NCBI RefSeq assembly: GCF_000226315.1
Contig: NC_016026.1
Coordinates: 1,612,001-1,676,000, forward strand
Length of the DNA stretch: 64,000 nt
From: Micavibrio aeruginosavorus ARL-13
GTDB taxonomy: Bacteria > Pseudomonadota > Alphaproteobacteria > Micavibrionales > Micavibrionaceae
Direction: 5' to 3'
Shown here piece by piece: positions 53,881-63,254 of the stretch. Position 1 is the stretch's first letter; each line of letters begins with the position of its first letter. Position numbers and translations under genes: made by a program. The notes beneath the pieces are model-generated. The model did not search any database and was not told the DNA's origin. It worked only from the letters and a program-made list of their open reading frames with translations.

Positions 53881-54927
53881 TCAGCTTTGGCCGAAAATAT
53901 TGTTAATTTGCTGGCCCACACGCACGAATGTCGTGCGTTTTGACAATTCCTTCAGCTTGGTCGCACCGACATAGGTACAGGCCGAGCGAATCCCGCCCAG
54001 AATATCCTGCAACGACTCGGTCACATCCCCGCGATACGGAACACGCACGGTTTTACCTTCGCTCGCGCGATATTTGGCAACGCCACCGACGTGCTTTTTC
54101 ATCGCTGTGTCACTGCTCATGCCATAGAAGGTTACGAATTTGTGGCCGTCTTCATCCACCACATCACCTTCGCATTGATCGTGCCCGGCCAGCATACCGC
54201 CCAACATCACGAAATCGGAGCCCGCACCAAATGCTTTGGCCAAATCACCCGGCACCGTGCAACCACCATCACCGCACACCAGACCGCCCAAACCGTGCGC
54301 CGCATCGGCGCATTCGATAATGGCGGACAACTGCGGATACCCAACACCGGTCATTTTACGCGTCGTGCAAACACTGCCCGGGCCAATGCCAACCTTCACC
54401 ACATCCGCACCGGACAGGATCAGTTCCTCGGTCATTTCACCCGTTACAACGTTGCCCGCCATAATGGTCGTGGTCGGCAATTTGTCGCGCATGCGCTTAA
54501 TGAAATCAACGAACGGTTGGGAATAGCCGTTGGCAACGTCAATGCACAAACGGTCCAGCTTCGCGCCCGCAGGGGTTTTCAGGAATTCTTCCAGTTTTTC
54601 CTGGTCCTTTTCGCTCACGCCGATGCTGTACCATGCGTTTGCGGATTCAGCCGTGCCAAAAAATTCAACCAGCTGGTCCAACGCATAATGTTTATGCAGC
54701 GCCACGGTCAGGCCATCACCCTGGACGTGGAATGCGCGGGCCATCGCCATCGTGCCAACGCCATCCATGTTTGCGGCAATCACCGGAATGCCATGGAATG
54801 ATTTTTTGCTCCATTTGAAATCATAGTCGCGGCGAATATCAACATCGCGGCGGCTGGCCAACGTGGACCGTTTCGGACGGATCAAAACGTCTTTGAAATC
54901 CAGCTTCAGATCTTCTTCGATACGCAT
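53881..54927 (-). CDS. guaC: GMP reductase
   Basis: Converts GMP to IMP and ammonia with NADPH, in purine salvage. It has 348 residues and a TIM barrel of the IMPDH/GMPR family. The catalytic cysteine loop is [19 protein letters not shown] near 180-198, and GYSQPFVDF and CGDGGC are present. There is no CBS domain, and the phosphate-site [14 protein letters not shown] agrees with GMP reductase rather than IMP dehydrogenase. Downstream of a DUF1192 gene on the same strand, 34 bases apart. Confidence 0.94.
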   Translation of the reverse strand: MRIEEDLKLDFKDVLIRPKRSTLASRRDVDIRRDYDFKWSKKSFHGIPVIAANMDGVGTMAMARAFHVQGDGLTVALHKHYALDQLVEFFGTAESANAWYSIGVSEKDQEKLEEFLKTPAGAKLDRLCIDVANGYSQPFVDFIKRMRDKLPTTTIMAGNVVTGEMTEELILSGADVVKVGIGPGSVCTTRKMTGVGYPQLSAIIECADAAHGLGGLVCGDGGCTVPGDLAKAFGAGSDFVMLGGMLAGHDQCEGDVVDEDGHKFVTFYGMSSDTAMKKHVGGVAKYRASEGKTVRVPYRGDVTESLQDILGGIRSACTYVGATKLKELSKRTTFVRVGQQINNIFGQS

Positions 54928-54961
54928 GGTCTTTTACCCTCTATTGTTACGCGCGGATTGT

Positions 54962-55147
54962 TCAGTTTTTAAAGAAGGACGACGCGACATCGCGCACAGC
55001 AACCTTGCGCTTGATTTCGCTTTCGGCCCGTTCAATTTCGGATTTAAGATCGGAGATATAAGTGTGCAGCTCCTCGATCGAGAGGGGCTCCAGGTTCTTC
55101 TTCTGGCCGCCGGGTTTTTTCCGGGGCTCGAGATCATCATCAAACAT
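54962..55147 (-). CDS. DUF1192 family small protein
   Basis: A 61-residue protein typical of alphaproteobacteria. Starts MFDDDLEPRKK and has the family helix LSIEELHTYISDLKSEIERA that likely forms a short coiled coil. Function unknown. Divergent from the quinone oxidoreductase gene, with 72 bases between. Confidence 0.85.
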   Translation of the reverse strand: MFDDDLEPRKKPGGQKKNLEPLSIEELHTYISDLKSEIERAESEIKRKVAVRDVASSFFKN

Positions 55148-55219
55148 GGTTCAAAACCGGCTGTTTCACCGTTAATATGGGCGTTCCGGTGGCACACCAT
55201 AAGGCAAACAGGGACGCAA

Positions 55220-56194
55220 ATGCAACAAAACATGAAAGCCGTTGAAATTCAGGGGTTTGGCGCCCCCGATGTTCTGAAAATCGCATCCCGCCCGGTGCCA
55301 AACCCGGTTTCGGGGGAGGTTTTGGTCCGTGTCATGGCCGCCGGGGTCAATCGCCCGGACCTGCTTCAACGCATGGGAAAATACCCGCCCCCACCCGGGG
55401 TCAGCGATATTCCGGGGCTGGAAATTGCGGGCGAGATTGTTGAAAGCCACCACCCCGATTGGGGCGTGGGCGACCGGGTTTGCGCCCTGCTCGCCGGGGG
55501 TGGTTACGCCGAATATGCGGTTGTGCCGGGCGGGCAATGCCTGCCCGTTCCACATGGATTGAATATGGTTCAGGCCGCCGCCCTGCCCGAAACCGCCTTT
55601 ACCGTGTGGAACAACGTATTCGTGCGCGGGCATTTAAAGGCGGACGAAACAGTGTTGATCCATGGCGGATCATCCGGGATTGGCACCACCGCCATTCAAA
55701 TGGCCAAAGCATTGGGCGCACGCGTTGTCATCACCGCTGGCAATGATGATAAATGCGCCGCCTGCATCAAACTGGGCGCGGATATTGCCATCAATTACAA
55801 GACACAGGATTTCGTTGCCGAAATTGCAAAAATCGGTGGCGTTGATGTCATCCTCGATATGGTCGGGGGCGATTATGTGCCGCGCAATCTGGATTGCCTG
55901 AAACTGGATGGTCGCCATGTCAGTATTGCCAGCCTGAACGGCGCGAAGGCCGAAATCGACATCCGCACCATCATGCAAAAGCGTATCATCATGACCGGGT
56001 CCACATTGCGTCCGCGCAGCGTGGAGGAAAAATCATCCCTCGCCCACGGATTGCGCACCAATATCTGGCCATTGATCGAAGCCGGGAAAATAACCCCCTT
56101 GATCCACGCCACATTCCCCCTGGCCGATGCGGCGAAGGCCCACGCCCTGCTGGAATCCGGGAATATGGCCGGGAAAATCGTGCTGGAAACCTAA
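55220..56194 (+). CDS. NAD(P)H:quinone oxidoreductase, zinc-free MDR family
   Basis: Quinone or enone reductase of 324 residues in the medium-chain dehydrogenase family. The N-terminal GroES-like domain has GVNRPDLLQRMGKYPPPPG and PGLEIAGEI; the NADP Rossmann motif is HGGSSGIGTTAIQMAKALGA near 147. Zinc-ligand residues are absent. The frame opens far upstream at 54863; ATG 55220 with AGGGA is the family start. Similar to eukaryotic PIG3 (TP53I3). A start at MKAVEIQG four codons on is also possible. Confidence 0.88.
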   Translation: MQQNMKAVEIQGFGAPDVLKIASRPVPNPVSGEVLVRVMAAGVNRPDLLQRMGKYPPPPGVSDIPGLEIAGEIVESHHPDWGVGDRVCALLAGGGYAEYAVVPGGQCLPVPHGLNMVQAAALPETAFTVWNNVFVRGHLKADETVLIHGGSSGIGTTAIQMAKALGARVVITAGNDDKCAACIKLGADIAINYKTQDFVAEIAKIGGVDVILDMVGGDYVPRNLDCLKLDGRHVSIASLNGAKAEIDIRTIMQKRIIMTGSTLRPRSVEEKSSLAHGLRTNIWPLIEAGKITPLIHATFPLADAAKAHALLESGNMAGKIVLET

Positions 56195-56341
56195 AAAATA
56201 AATTATGTAAAAATATAAAAGCTGGCGATTCCCCCTGCCCTGCCTTATAGTCCCTGCTATTCCCGACAGTTTGAATTGATGTCGAGAGTGGGCCTCTGAA
56301 ACACGGGGTCGCGCTACAGGACCCCTTTATTGGAGATTGAA

Positions 56342-57025
56342 ATGGCTGAAAAACACGTTGTATCCGGCTTGCTGATGCCGAAGGCGACCGCCGTATGGAT
56401 GATTGAAAACACTCTGCTGACCTTCGGCCAGATTGCCGATTTCACCGGTCTGCACGAAATTGAAATTCAGGCTCTGGCCGACGAAGAAGTGGGCCGCGGC
56501 ATTGTTGGCCGTAACCCGGTCGAAAACCATGAGCTGACCCAGGACGAACTGGACAAAGCCACGGCGGATTCCAACTACCGCATGAAAATGGCCCGCACCG
56601 ACCTGCCGACCGTGAAACTGCGCGCCAAGGGCCCGCGCTACACCCCGGTATCCAAACGCGCCGACAAACCGGATGCGATTGCTTATATCCTGAAACACCA
56701 CCCGGAAATCAGCGATGCGCAAATCTGCAAACTGGTTGGTACGACGAAGCCGACGATTGATGCCGTGCGCACCCGGTCCCACCCGAACAGCGCGAACCTG
56801 CGCCCGCGTCACCCGGTTGATCTGGGCCTGTGCACCTATGCCGAACTGGAAGGCGCTTTGAAAAAGGGATTGAAAGCCGCCGGTAAAGACACCAGCGAGA
56901 TCGAAGCCCAGAAACAGAAAATGTACGAAAGCCAGGAAAAAGACGAAAGCGCGGACAATTCATCCGGTTTCGATTTCTCCAACTTCGTCAACAAGACGGG
57001 CACGGATAACAATTCCGGCGAATAA
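56342..57025 (+). CDS. DUF1013 family cell-cycle regulator (TrcR-type)
   Basis: A 227-residue protein of an alphaproteobacterial family (DUF1013), sometimes named TrcR. The family signature MPKATAVWMIENTLLTFGQI and FTGLHEIEIQALADEEVGRG is present at the N-terminus, followed by YTPVSKRADKPDAIAYILK and a helix-turn-helix-like ISDAQICKLVGTTKPTID. The C-terminus is acidic and Asn/Ser-rich. A DNA-binding role is likely. GGAG at seven bases supports the start. A TTG upstream in frame is not needed. A terminator follows. Confidence 0.88.
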   Translation: MAEKHVVSGLLMPKATAVWMIENTLLTFGQIADFTGLHEIEIQALADEEVGRGIVGRNPVENHELTQDELDKATADSNYRMKMARTDLPTVKLRAKGPRYTPVSKRADKPDAIAYILKHHPEISDAQICKLVGTTKPTIDAVRTRSHPNSANLRPRHPVDLGLCTYAELEGALKKGLKAAGKDTSEIEAQKQKMYESQEKDESADNSSGFDFSNFVNKTGTDNNSGE

Positions 57026-57049
57026 TCTTATCGCCCACTCGACATAAAA

Positions 57050-57075
57050 AAGCCCGCCAGAACCGGCGGGCTTTT
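57050..57075 (+). terminator. Rho-independent terminator after the DUF1013 gene
   Basis: The stem AGCCCGCC/GGCGGGCT is followed by TTTTC; an A-run before it may allow action on the minus strand too. Confidence 0.9.
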
Positions 57076-57097
57076 TCTTTCATTCGGATGAGCGCCG

Positions 57098-57292
57098 TCA
57101 GGACGCTTGCCTCAGCTCCTCCATCTCATCCTTCAATCTCAGTTTCTCGGTTTTTAACCGTCTCGCCTCGCTATCAGTGAAGGCCGGGTGCTTATACGCC
57201 TCGTCCAGCCTGCGACAAATCTGCGCGTGGCGCGTTTGCAGGGCTTCCAGACGGCTTTTCATTGCACCGGACAATTCACGTTCTTGCGACAT
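57098..57292 (-). CDS. DUF465 (YdcH-like) small protein
   Basis: A 64-residue helical protein. The RHAQICRRLDEAYKHPAFTD and RRLKTEKLRLKDEMEEL sequence matches the helical hairpin of DUF465. Function unknown. It converges with the DUF1013 gene across the terminator at 57050-57075. Confidence 0.85.
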   Translation of the reverse strand: MSQERELSGAMKSRLEALQTRHAQICRRLDEAYKHPAFTDSEARRLKTEKLRLKDEMEELRQAS

Positions 57293-57587
57293 TCGTCAAA
57301 CTCCCTCTTTCAACATCGATGACATCTTTTCACACACCAAACGATCATGGGTTTTTCAGACCCGGACCGGATTGTGCAAACGGACCATCCCCCGGCCCGA
57401 CGCCCCTGCCTATCGCTTTTCAACGGATAAAGAAAACCCCCGGGCCAATCGCCATGCCGCGACATCACCCGGGGGAATTCGTCTTTAACCGTTTTCAAGA
57501 ATAACCAGAGCCATAAGAGTCAGTATCTCACCATCGCATTAAAAAACGTTTAAACGCGCGGCTTTTCACTAGCCCCATTGAAATCGC

Positions 57588-57671
57588 AGAGAAAAAAAAC
57601 AACCAGCCCCCATGTCTGGGGTACTGGTTGAGCAGGTGTTTGTGTGTGAGGAGGAACAAGATATTCCCAAT
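57588..57671 (-). ncRNA. Candidate small RNA with CCUCCU motif and strong terminator
   Basis: On the minus strand an 84-base stretch starts about 57671, has a single-stranded-looking CCTCCTCACACACAAACACC, and ends with the stem AACCAGTACCCC/GGGGGCTGGTT followed by TTGTTTTTTTT. TTAACG at 57702-57707 and TATAGA at 57678-57683 could be its promoter. The exposed anti-Shine-Dalgarno motif recalls alphaproteobacterial trans-acting RNAs. The rest of 57293-57887 holds a repeat, a terminator and no convincing gene; a 62-codon minus frame at 57310-57498 is doubtful. Confidence 0.45.
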
Positions 57672-57749
57672 TCCTATTCTATACAGAAGCCCGTTAACGC
57701 CCGTTAAACTTTAGATAAAATTTGAAATATCTCTGCCCTCCCTCCGATT

Positions 57750-57823
57750 GTCATTCCCGCGCAGGCGGGAATCCATGGTGCCTATACACACTCCGTATGG
57801 ATTCCCGCCTGCGCGGGAATGAC
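57750..57823. repeat. Intergenic palindromic repeat (copy 5 of 5)
   Basis: A perfect 27-base inverted repeat (57750-57776 with 57797-57823, GTCATTCCCGCGCAGGCGGG arms). Same family as 23021-23106. Confidence 0.82.
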
Positions 57824-57828
57824 GACAG

Positions 57829-57860
57829 AAAAAAGGGCCCGCATAACCGGGCCCTTTTTT
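57829..57860. terminator. Bidirectional terminator after the aldehyde dehydrogenase gene
   Basis: The stem AAAGGGCCCG/CGGGCCCTTT is flanked by A and T runs on both sides. On the minus strand it ends the 57888-59447 gene. Confidence 0.88.
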
Positions 57861-57887
57861 ATTTTTGTTTCTTGATCGCGGATAATC

Positions 57888-59447
57888 TTACAGATCAAAC
57901 ACAACGCCCTGCGCCAACGGCAATGCGCTGGAATAGTTCACCGTTTGCGTTTGTCGGCGCATATAGGTTTTCCACGCATCGGAACCGCTTTCGCGGCCAC
58001 CGCCCGTTTCTTTTTCACCGCCGAACGCACCGCCAATTTCCGCGCCGCTCGGCCCGATATTGACGTTGGCAATCCCGCAATCACTGCCCGCAGCGGACAG
58101 GAAGCTTTCCGCTTCGCGCACATCCATCGTGAAGATGCAGGACGAAAGACCTTGCGGCACGCCGTTTTGCAACGCGACCGCATCCTTCATGTCCTTATAC
58201 GTCATGACATACAGGATCGGTGCAAAGGTTTCTTGCTTCACCACATCACTCTGCCCCGGCATGGAGACCAAAGCCGGACGAACGTAATAGCCACCACCCA
58301 TGATGCCATCGCTGACACGATCGCCGCCGACCAGTACCTTGCCACCCTGCGCGCCTGCATTTTTCAATGCGGATTGCATGGCGGTGAATGATGCTTCGTC
58401 GATCAGCGGCCCAACCAGCGTTCCGGTTTCCAGCGGGTTGCCCACGCGCAGAGAGCCATAGGCCTTGGTCAAGGATTCCAGCAAACGATCACGCACGCTT
58501 TCATGCACGATCAAACGACGCAGGGACGTGCAACGCTGCCCCGCTGTGCCCACAGCCCCGAACAGAATGGCGCGAACCGCCATATCCAGATCGGCGCTCG
58601 GCGCCACGATCATTGCGTTGTTTCCGCCCAGCTCTAGCAAGGAACGGCCCAGGCGTTTCGCCACCACTTCTGCCACGGCGCGGCCCATCGGCACACTGCC
58701 CGTTGCACTGACCAGCGGAACATCGTGGTGTTCGACCAAAGCCCGGCCCACGTCACGGCCACCGACCAAGACCTGATTCAAACCATCGGGAATGGTATGG
58801 CCCGCCGCACGGAAGGCCTTCACCGCGCGGTCAAACACGGCCTGACACGCAATCGCCGTCAACGGTGTTTTTTCAGACGGCTTCCAGATCACCGGATCGC
58901 CGCAAACAAACGCCAGCGCGGCATTCCATGCCCACACAGCCACAGGGAAGTTAAACGCCGTAATCACGCCGACAGTGCCCAGCGGGTGCCAGGTTTCACG
59001 CATATGGTGGCCCGGACGTTCAGATTGGATGGTCAGACCGTAAAGCTGGCGTGACAGACCGACGGCGAAATCGCAAATATCGATCATCTCCTGCACTTCG
59101 CCCAGCCCTTCGGACAGGATCTTGCCGCATTCCAGCGTGACCAGGCGGCCCAGATCGTCCTTCACGGTGCGCAATTCCATACCCAGCAGGCGCACAAATT
59201 CGCCACGCACCGGGGCCGGAACCGTTTTCCATTGTTCAAAGGCAGCTTGCGAAACCTTGATCGCCTTTTCGACATCGGATGTTTTGTGCTGGGGCACCAT
59301 GCCGATCACGGCCCCATCCACCGGCGAGCAAACTTTCAGATCGCCGCCGTTAAAAGCCTTGTCCGCAACGCCCAGCGCGGACAAAATCCGCGCCACTTCG
59401 GCTTTGCTGTCATTGATTTGTGTAACATTTCGCATGGCATCCCCCAT
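57888..59447 (-). CDS. Aldehyde dehydrogenase, ALDH7/antiquitin type
   Basis: NAD(P)-dependent dehydrogenase of 519 residues, most like ALDH7 (L-aminoadipate-semialdehyde/piperidine-6-carboxylate dehydrogenase, lysine degradation). The oxyanion-hole Asn is in ITAFNFPVAVWAWN, the general base Glu in LLELGGNNAMI, and the nucleophile Cys in GTAGQRCTSLRRL. PSGAEIGGAFGGEKETGGGR near the end is the family signature of the ALDH7 group. GGGGAGA supports the start; MRNVTQ four codons on is possible. The symporter gene lies 39 bases upstream. Confidence 0.88.
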   Translation of the reverse strand: MGDAMRNVTQINDSKAEVARILSALGVADKAFNGGDLKVCSPVDGAVIGMVPQHKTSDVEKAIKVSQAAFEQWKTVPAPVRGEFVRLLGMELRTVKDDLGRLVTLECGKILSEGLGEVQEMIDICDFAVGLSRQLYGLTIQSERPGHHMRETWHPLGTVGVITAFNFPVAVWAWNAALAFVCGDPVIWKPSEKTPLTAIACQAVFDRAVKAFRAAGHTIPDGLNQVLVGGRDVGRALVEHHDVPLVSATGSVPMGRAVAEVVAKRLGRSLLELGGNNAMIVAPSADLDMAVRAILFGAVGTAGQRCTSLRRLIVHESVRDRLLESLTKAYGSLRVGNPLETGTLVGPLIDEASFTAMQSALKNAGAQGGKVLVGGDRVSDGIMGGGYYVRPALVSMPGQSDVVKQETFAPILYVMTYKDMKDAVALQNGVPQGLSSCIFTMDVREAESFLSAAGSDCGIANVNIGPSGAEIGGAFGGEKETGGGRESGSDAWKTYMRRQTQTVNYSSALPLAQGVVFDL

Positions 59448-59486
59448 GATGATCTCCCCTGTTTTTAGTTATTATAGAACGAAAGC

Positions 59487-61241
59487 TTAAATGCCCCACT
59501 CGACGGCACGGTTCGGATTGTCCAGATCGCCTTCGGATGCGCTGGATTGATCACGATCGACCAGAGCCTGCGCCTTGGCTATCTTATCCTTTTCCGGGCG
59601 CAAACGGCTGGTCCGCAGCTGACCTTTTTGTTCCAGCAACGGATAGGCGACGGTGCACATATAGCTGTTCACACGGCGGTAGTCGCGGATGATGTCCAAG
59701 TGCATGCTGGACGTTGCGATCGTTTCAGGAACAGCATCGCGCAAACGTTCAATATGCGCCGTCATGGCCTCTTGCTCAGCCTTACGCAGGACTTCCTTTC
59801 CTTCAACCATTTTGCGGGCCAGGCGAATGTCGCCGGATACGAATACAGTCTGCGCCAGACGAATACTTTCCAGCACCAGATTGTGGATGTGTTCAATCTC
59901 CTCCAACCCCTCTTGCGAGAAACTCTTCTGTGCGCGGATTTTTTTCAGCGCCATCGGCATGATGTTCTTATCAATCACATCGCCCGCATGTTCCAGGTTG
60001 GTGGAAAAGGTCAGCGTCTGCACATAACGGGAGGCCTCGTCCGGGTCCATCGCGCTCTGGCTCAACCGCGCCATATAGGCTTTGATCGATTTGTAAATAT
60101 CATCGACCACGTTGTCCTGCTCCTTGATCCGGTTGACCAGGGCTTCGTTGTTGCCTTTCAGGCTGCGGAACGTGTCTTCCATCATTTTTTCAAGGATGTC
60201 AGCCATACGCAACGTTTCACGGGCGGCAGAGGCCAATGCAATCGTTGGCGTATCCATGGATTTTGTATCCAGATACCGCGGACGACCCGGGTCATCCTCC
60301 GCCGGACGGTCCGGCATCAATTTGTACGCGGCTTTGGCCACCCATCCGGTAAACGGGATAAAGGCAATCGCCAATACAACGTTAAAAGCCATGTGGAAAT
60401 TCACCACCGCACGGGACGGATCGTCGCCCAGTAATGCGGCGTTTTTCATGACCAGCCCCATCAACGGCATAAAGGCCACAACACCGATCAGACGCATCAG
60501 CAAATTGCCCACCGGAACACGCGCGGCCTCTGGTCCCTCGCGCATGGTGGCCACCAGCGGCGCAATGGTTCCGCCCAGGTTCACACCCAGCACCATCATC
60601 AAGGCCAGTTCGAACGGCAAAACGCCCCCGGCCACAAACGACACCAGCAACAGCACAATCGCCAGTGACGAATGCGCCATCCATGTCAGCAAGGCCGCAA
60701 CGACGACCGACAAAATCGGATCTTTTTCCAGCGCCACAAGAACAACGCGCAGGGTTTCGGAATGCTGCATGGGACCCGATGCAACCTTGATCGCGCCCAG
60801 CGCAAACAGCATCATGCCCAGACCCAGCAGCAATTTGCCGATATGCTGGCCTTTGCCCGTATCTTCAAAGATGGTGTAGATAATATAGCCCGTCAGCATC
60901 AACAGCGGCGCAAACCATGACAGATCAAAAGACAGCAGCTGGGCCACAACGGTCGTGCCCACATCCGCGCCCAGCATCACAGCCAGACCAGCGGCCACAG
61001 TAATCAGCCCCCGGCTGGCGAAAGACGCAATAATCATCGCCGTCGCGGTCGAGCTTTGCAGCAGCGCGGTCACACCGATCCCGGACAGGAAGCTGAGAAA
61101 ACGATTGCCCGTGCTGGCCGAAACCACCTTGCGCAAATTCGCCCCAAAGGCCCGGGTGATGCCCGTGCGCACCATGCGCAGCCCCCACAGCAAGAGGCAC
61201 ACACCGCCAATAATATTAATAAGTACCAACGTCGGGGTCAT
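59487..61241 (-). CDS. Na/Pi cotransporter family protein with PhoU-like domain
   Basis: Membrane protein of 584 residues. The N-terminal half has two inverted repeats of the Na/Pi symporter type, each with a Q-S-S/H-S-S element: GVTALLQSSTATAMII and LLTWMAHSSLAIVLLL. About eight to ten membrane segments. The C-terminal half is a cytoplasmic helical PhoU-like domain (DTFRSLKGNNEALVNRIKEQ, NLEHAGDVIDKNI). Likely takes up phosphate with sodium and is gated by phosphate status. ATG 61241 with AAGG is preferred to the TTG at 61262. Confidence 0.92.
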   Translation of the reverse strand: MTPTLVLINIIGGVCLLLWGLRMVRTGITRAFGANLRKVVSASTGNRFLSFLSGIGVTALLQSSTATAMIIASFASRGLITVAAGLAVMLGADVGTTVVAQLLSFDLSWFAPLLMLTGYIIYTIFEDTGKGQHIGKLLLGLGMMLFALGAIKVASGPMQHSETLRVVLVALEKDPILSVVVAALLTWMAHSSLAIVLLLVSFVAGGVLPFELALMMVLGVNLGGTIAPLVATMREGPEAARVPVGNLLMRLIGVVAFMPLMGLVMKNAALLGDDPSRAVVNFHMAFNVVLAIAFIPFTGWVAKAAYKLMPDRPAEDDPGRPRYLDTKSMDTPTIALASAARETLRMADILEKMMEDTFRSLKGNNEALVNRIKEQDNVVDDIYKSIKAYMARLSQSAMDPDEASRYVQTLTFSTNLEHAGDVIDKNIMPMALKKIRAQKSFSQEGLEEIEHIHNLVLESIRLAQTVFVSGDIRLARKMVEGKEVLRKAEQEAMTAHIERLRDAVPETIATSSMHLDIIRDYRRVNSYMCTVAYPLLEQKGQLRTSRLRPEKDKIAKAQALVDRDQSSASEGDLDNPNRAVEWGI

Positions 61242-61454
61242 AGTCCGCCTTAAGTCACGCAAGAGGGGTCAAAATATGCAAAATTGCACAGAATGGACGA
61301 TCATCCATCGCAAGAACGGCGATTTTATGGCCTTAGGATTGCTTTTTATAAGCGCCGCTCCGAACCGGAGATATTAGGGCGGAATAGCGCCCTGCGCAAG
61401 GAATGGACAAGATGCAGCACAGCAATCCAAGGGGTGCAGATGTTATGCAAAAAG

Positions 61455-62006
61455 CTAGAACCCCGCCCCCGGCTGGGACAGGTAGATCAGCTCGTCCGCC
61501 GTACTCTCCCGCCCCAAAACCGCATTGCGGTGAGGAAAACGCCCGAAACGTTCGATCACATCACGGTGGCGCAGCGCATACTCGTACCCCAGCGGGTCAT
61601 CATCCCGCATCGTTGCAAACAATTCCACGGCCCGGTTCTGGTCCTCCATGGATTCGCTATGTTCAAACGGCAGGTAGAGAAAGCGTCGCTTAATCACGGG
61701 CAGAATCTGGTCAAACCCCCGCATGATGCCCAGGCGGGCCGTCTTCAAGGCTTTCGCATCCGTGGCAAAAGCCTCGGCACTGTCGCGGAACATGTTACGC
61801 GGAAATTGATCCAGAACCAGACACAGCGCCAGGCACCCATCCGCATCACTGGCCCAATGGTCGCACACGCCATCGCGTGCCATCGTGTAGGCCAGACGAA
61901 AGCGGTCGCGAATGGATTGGTCGAAATCGGGATTTTTCTGGAACCATTGCACGGGTTCCGTTTCAGAAAACCAGAAATGCAGAATATCCTGTTTGCTGTC
62001 GCGCAT
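61455..62006 (-). CDS. DUF924 family protein
   Basis: A 183-residue soluble protein of the DUF924 family. It has the usual opening ILHFWFSETEPVQWF, the LVLDQFPRNMFRDSAEAF core, RRFLYLPFEHSESMEDQNRA, and RHRDVIERFGRFPHRNAVLG near the end. The fold is helical and TPR-like; function is unknown. A 190-base gap to the symporter gene shows nothing clear. Confidence 0.92.
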   Translation of the reverse strand: MRDSKQDILHFWFSETEPVQWFQKNPDFDQSIRDRFRLAYTMARDGVCDHWASDADGCLALCLVLDQFPRNMFRDSAEAFATDAKALKTARLGIMRGFDQILPVIKRRFLYLPFEHSESMEDQNRAVELFATMRDDDPLGYEYALRHRDVIERFGRFPHRNAVLGRESTADELIYLSQPGAGF

Positions 62007-62043
62007 AAAAACCCCAAAAGGGCCGGAACATCATACTCCGGCA

Positions 62044-62319
62044 TTATTTCTTGGGGGCTGACTCGCTCGCGGAAAGACTGGCAATCACCTTCTTTTCCAT
62101 CCGCGCCGCCACCCATGACAGAACGATGGCAGGCAGGAACGGGATAATCAACATCAAAACCACGCTGGGCTGGGTCATGGTTGAAAAGAAGCTGCCTTCA
62201 AAATTGCTCAGATACAGGCTCACGAAGATGAATACCCCCGTCAACGCAAAAATTAACGCGAACAACCTGTAAAGGCGGGCTTTGGCGAGGGTGACTTTTG
62301 CTTGCATTGGCTGGTTCAT
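62044..62319 (-). CDS. Small membrane protein, two predicted helices
   Basis: A 91-residue protein with two membrane segments (LFALIFALTGVFIFVSLYL near 19-37 and VVLMLIIPFLPAIVLSWVAA near 52-72) and a Lys/Ser-rich cytoplasmic tail. No family recognised. 37 bases upstream of the DUF924 gene on the same strand, perhaps co-transcribed. Confidence 0.65.
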   Translation of the reverse strand: MNQPMQAKVTLAKARLYRLFALIFALTGVFIFVSLYLSNFEGSFFSTMTQPSVVLMLIIPFLPAIVLSWVAARMEKKVIASLSASESAPKK

Positions 62320-62409
62320 TGGGCTCCAGAGACATTTCGTATTTTACTAATATACCAGACAAATATTAACATTTCATGCCACTTTTAACATTTGGATCAG
62401 CTACCTGAA

Positions 62410-62447
62410 GGAAAAAGGGCGGAAGCCTGCGCCCCCGCCCTTTTAAA
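62410..62447 (-). terminator. Rho-independent terminator after petC
   Basis: On the minus strand AAAAGGGCGG pairs with CCGCCCTTTT, continuing TTCC. It ends the bc1 operon. Confidence 0.82.
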
Positions 62448-62468
62448 ATTCTGTTCAAAATAACGATC

Positions 62469-63236
62469 TTAGTGAACCGAAGACCAGATTTTACGCTTCA
62501 CGGCATACGCCACACCGGTAAAGACCAGCAGGAACAGGAACGCTTTCAAACCTGTTTGCTTACGCACTTCCATCTTCGGCTCGGCCGCCCACTCCAGGAA
62601 ATGGGCAACGTCCTTGGCATATTGATCCACGGTCTGGTTGGTGCCGTCCTCATACGCCACCTGACCATCGATCAGCGGGGCCGGCATGGCAATGATGTGG
62701 CCCGGCATGTACGTGTTCCAATGCTGGCCCGGCAGCAACGTCGTCCCTTCCGGGGCCTCTGCATATCCGGTCAGAATGGCGTGAATATAATCCGGACCAC
62801 CTTTACGCGCCTTGGCGATCAAGGACAGGTCAGCAGGCAGCGCACCGTTATTCACCGATTTTGCCGCGTTCTCGTTCGGGTACGGGTTTTTGAAACGATC
62901 GCTCGGGCGGCCCGCGCGTTCGAACATTTCACCCTCTTCGTTCGGACCATCGGTAATCATGTAAGATGCGGCAATCGCCTTGATCTCACCTTCGCTGTAT
63001 CCCAGCGCGGCCAGATCACGATAGGACAGGCGGTTCATCCCGTGGCATGCCGAGCATACTTCGCGATAGACCTGAAAACCGCGCTGCAGGGATGCCCGGT
63101 CATAGGTACCGAAAATCCCATTCGACGACCAGTCCACTTTCGGCGGCTCAACCGCCTCGCTCGCCGCCAGAGCCGGGGCCGACACACCCATAACCAAAGC
63201 CGCAAAGCCGGCCAGAATAAATGTTTTACGCATCAT
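62469..63236 (-). CDS. petC: Cytochrome c1 of the bc1 complex
   Basis: Haem c subunit of ubiquinol-cytochrome c reductase, passing electrons from the Rieske protein to cytochrome c. It has 255 residues: a signal peptide (ends PALAAS near 25), the haem site C61-S-A-C-H65, followed by GMNRLSYRDLAALGY, the axial Met in GHIIAMPAPL, and a C-terminal anchor (FLFLLVFTGVAYAVKRKIW). It follows petB by 18 bases, the usual order. Confidence 0.96.
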   Translation of the reverse strand: MMRKTFILAGFAALVMGVSAPALAASEAVEPPKVDWSSNGIFGTYDRASLQRGFQVYREVCSACHGMNRLSYRDLAALGYSEGEIKAIAASYMITDGPNEEGEMFERAGRPSDRFKNPYPNENAAKSVNNGALPADLSLIAKARKGGPDYIHAILTGYAEAPEGTTLLPGQHWNTYMPGHIIAMPAPLIDGQVAYEDGTNQTVDQYAKDVAHFLEWAAEPKMEVRKQTGLKAFLFLLVFTGVAYAVKRKIWSSVH

Positions 63237-63254
63237 AATTCTCTCTCCAGCCTT

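Noticed and set aside
57310-57498. 62-codon minus-strand frame in the gap before the dehydrogenase
   Set aside because: No ribosome-binding site and random-looking composition; possible but unsupported.
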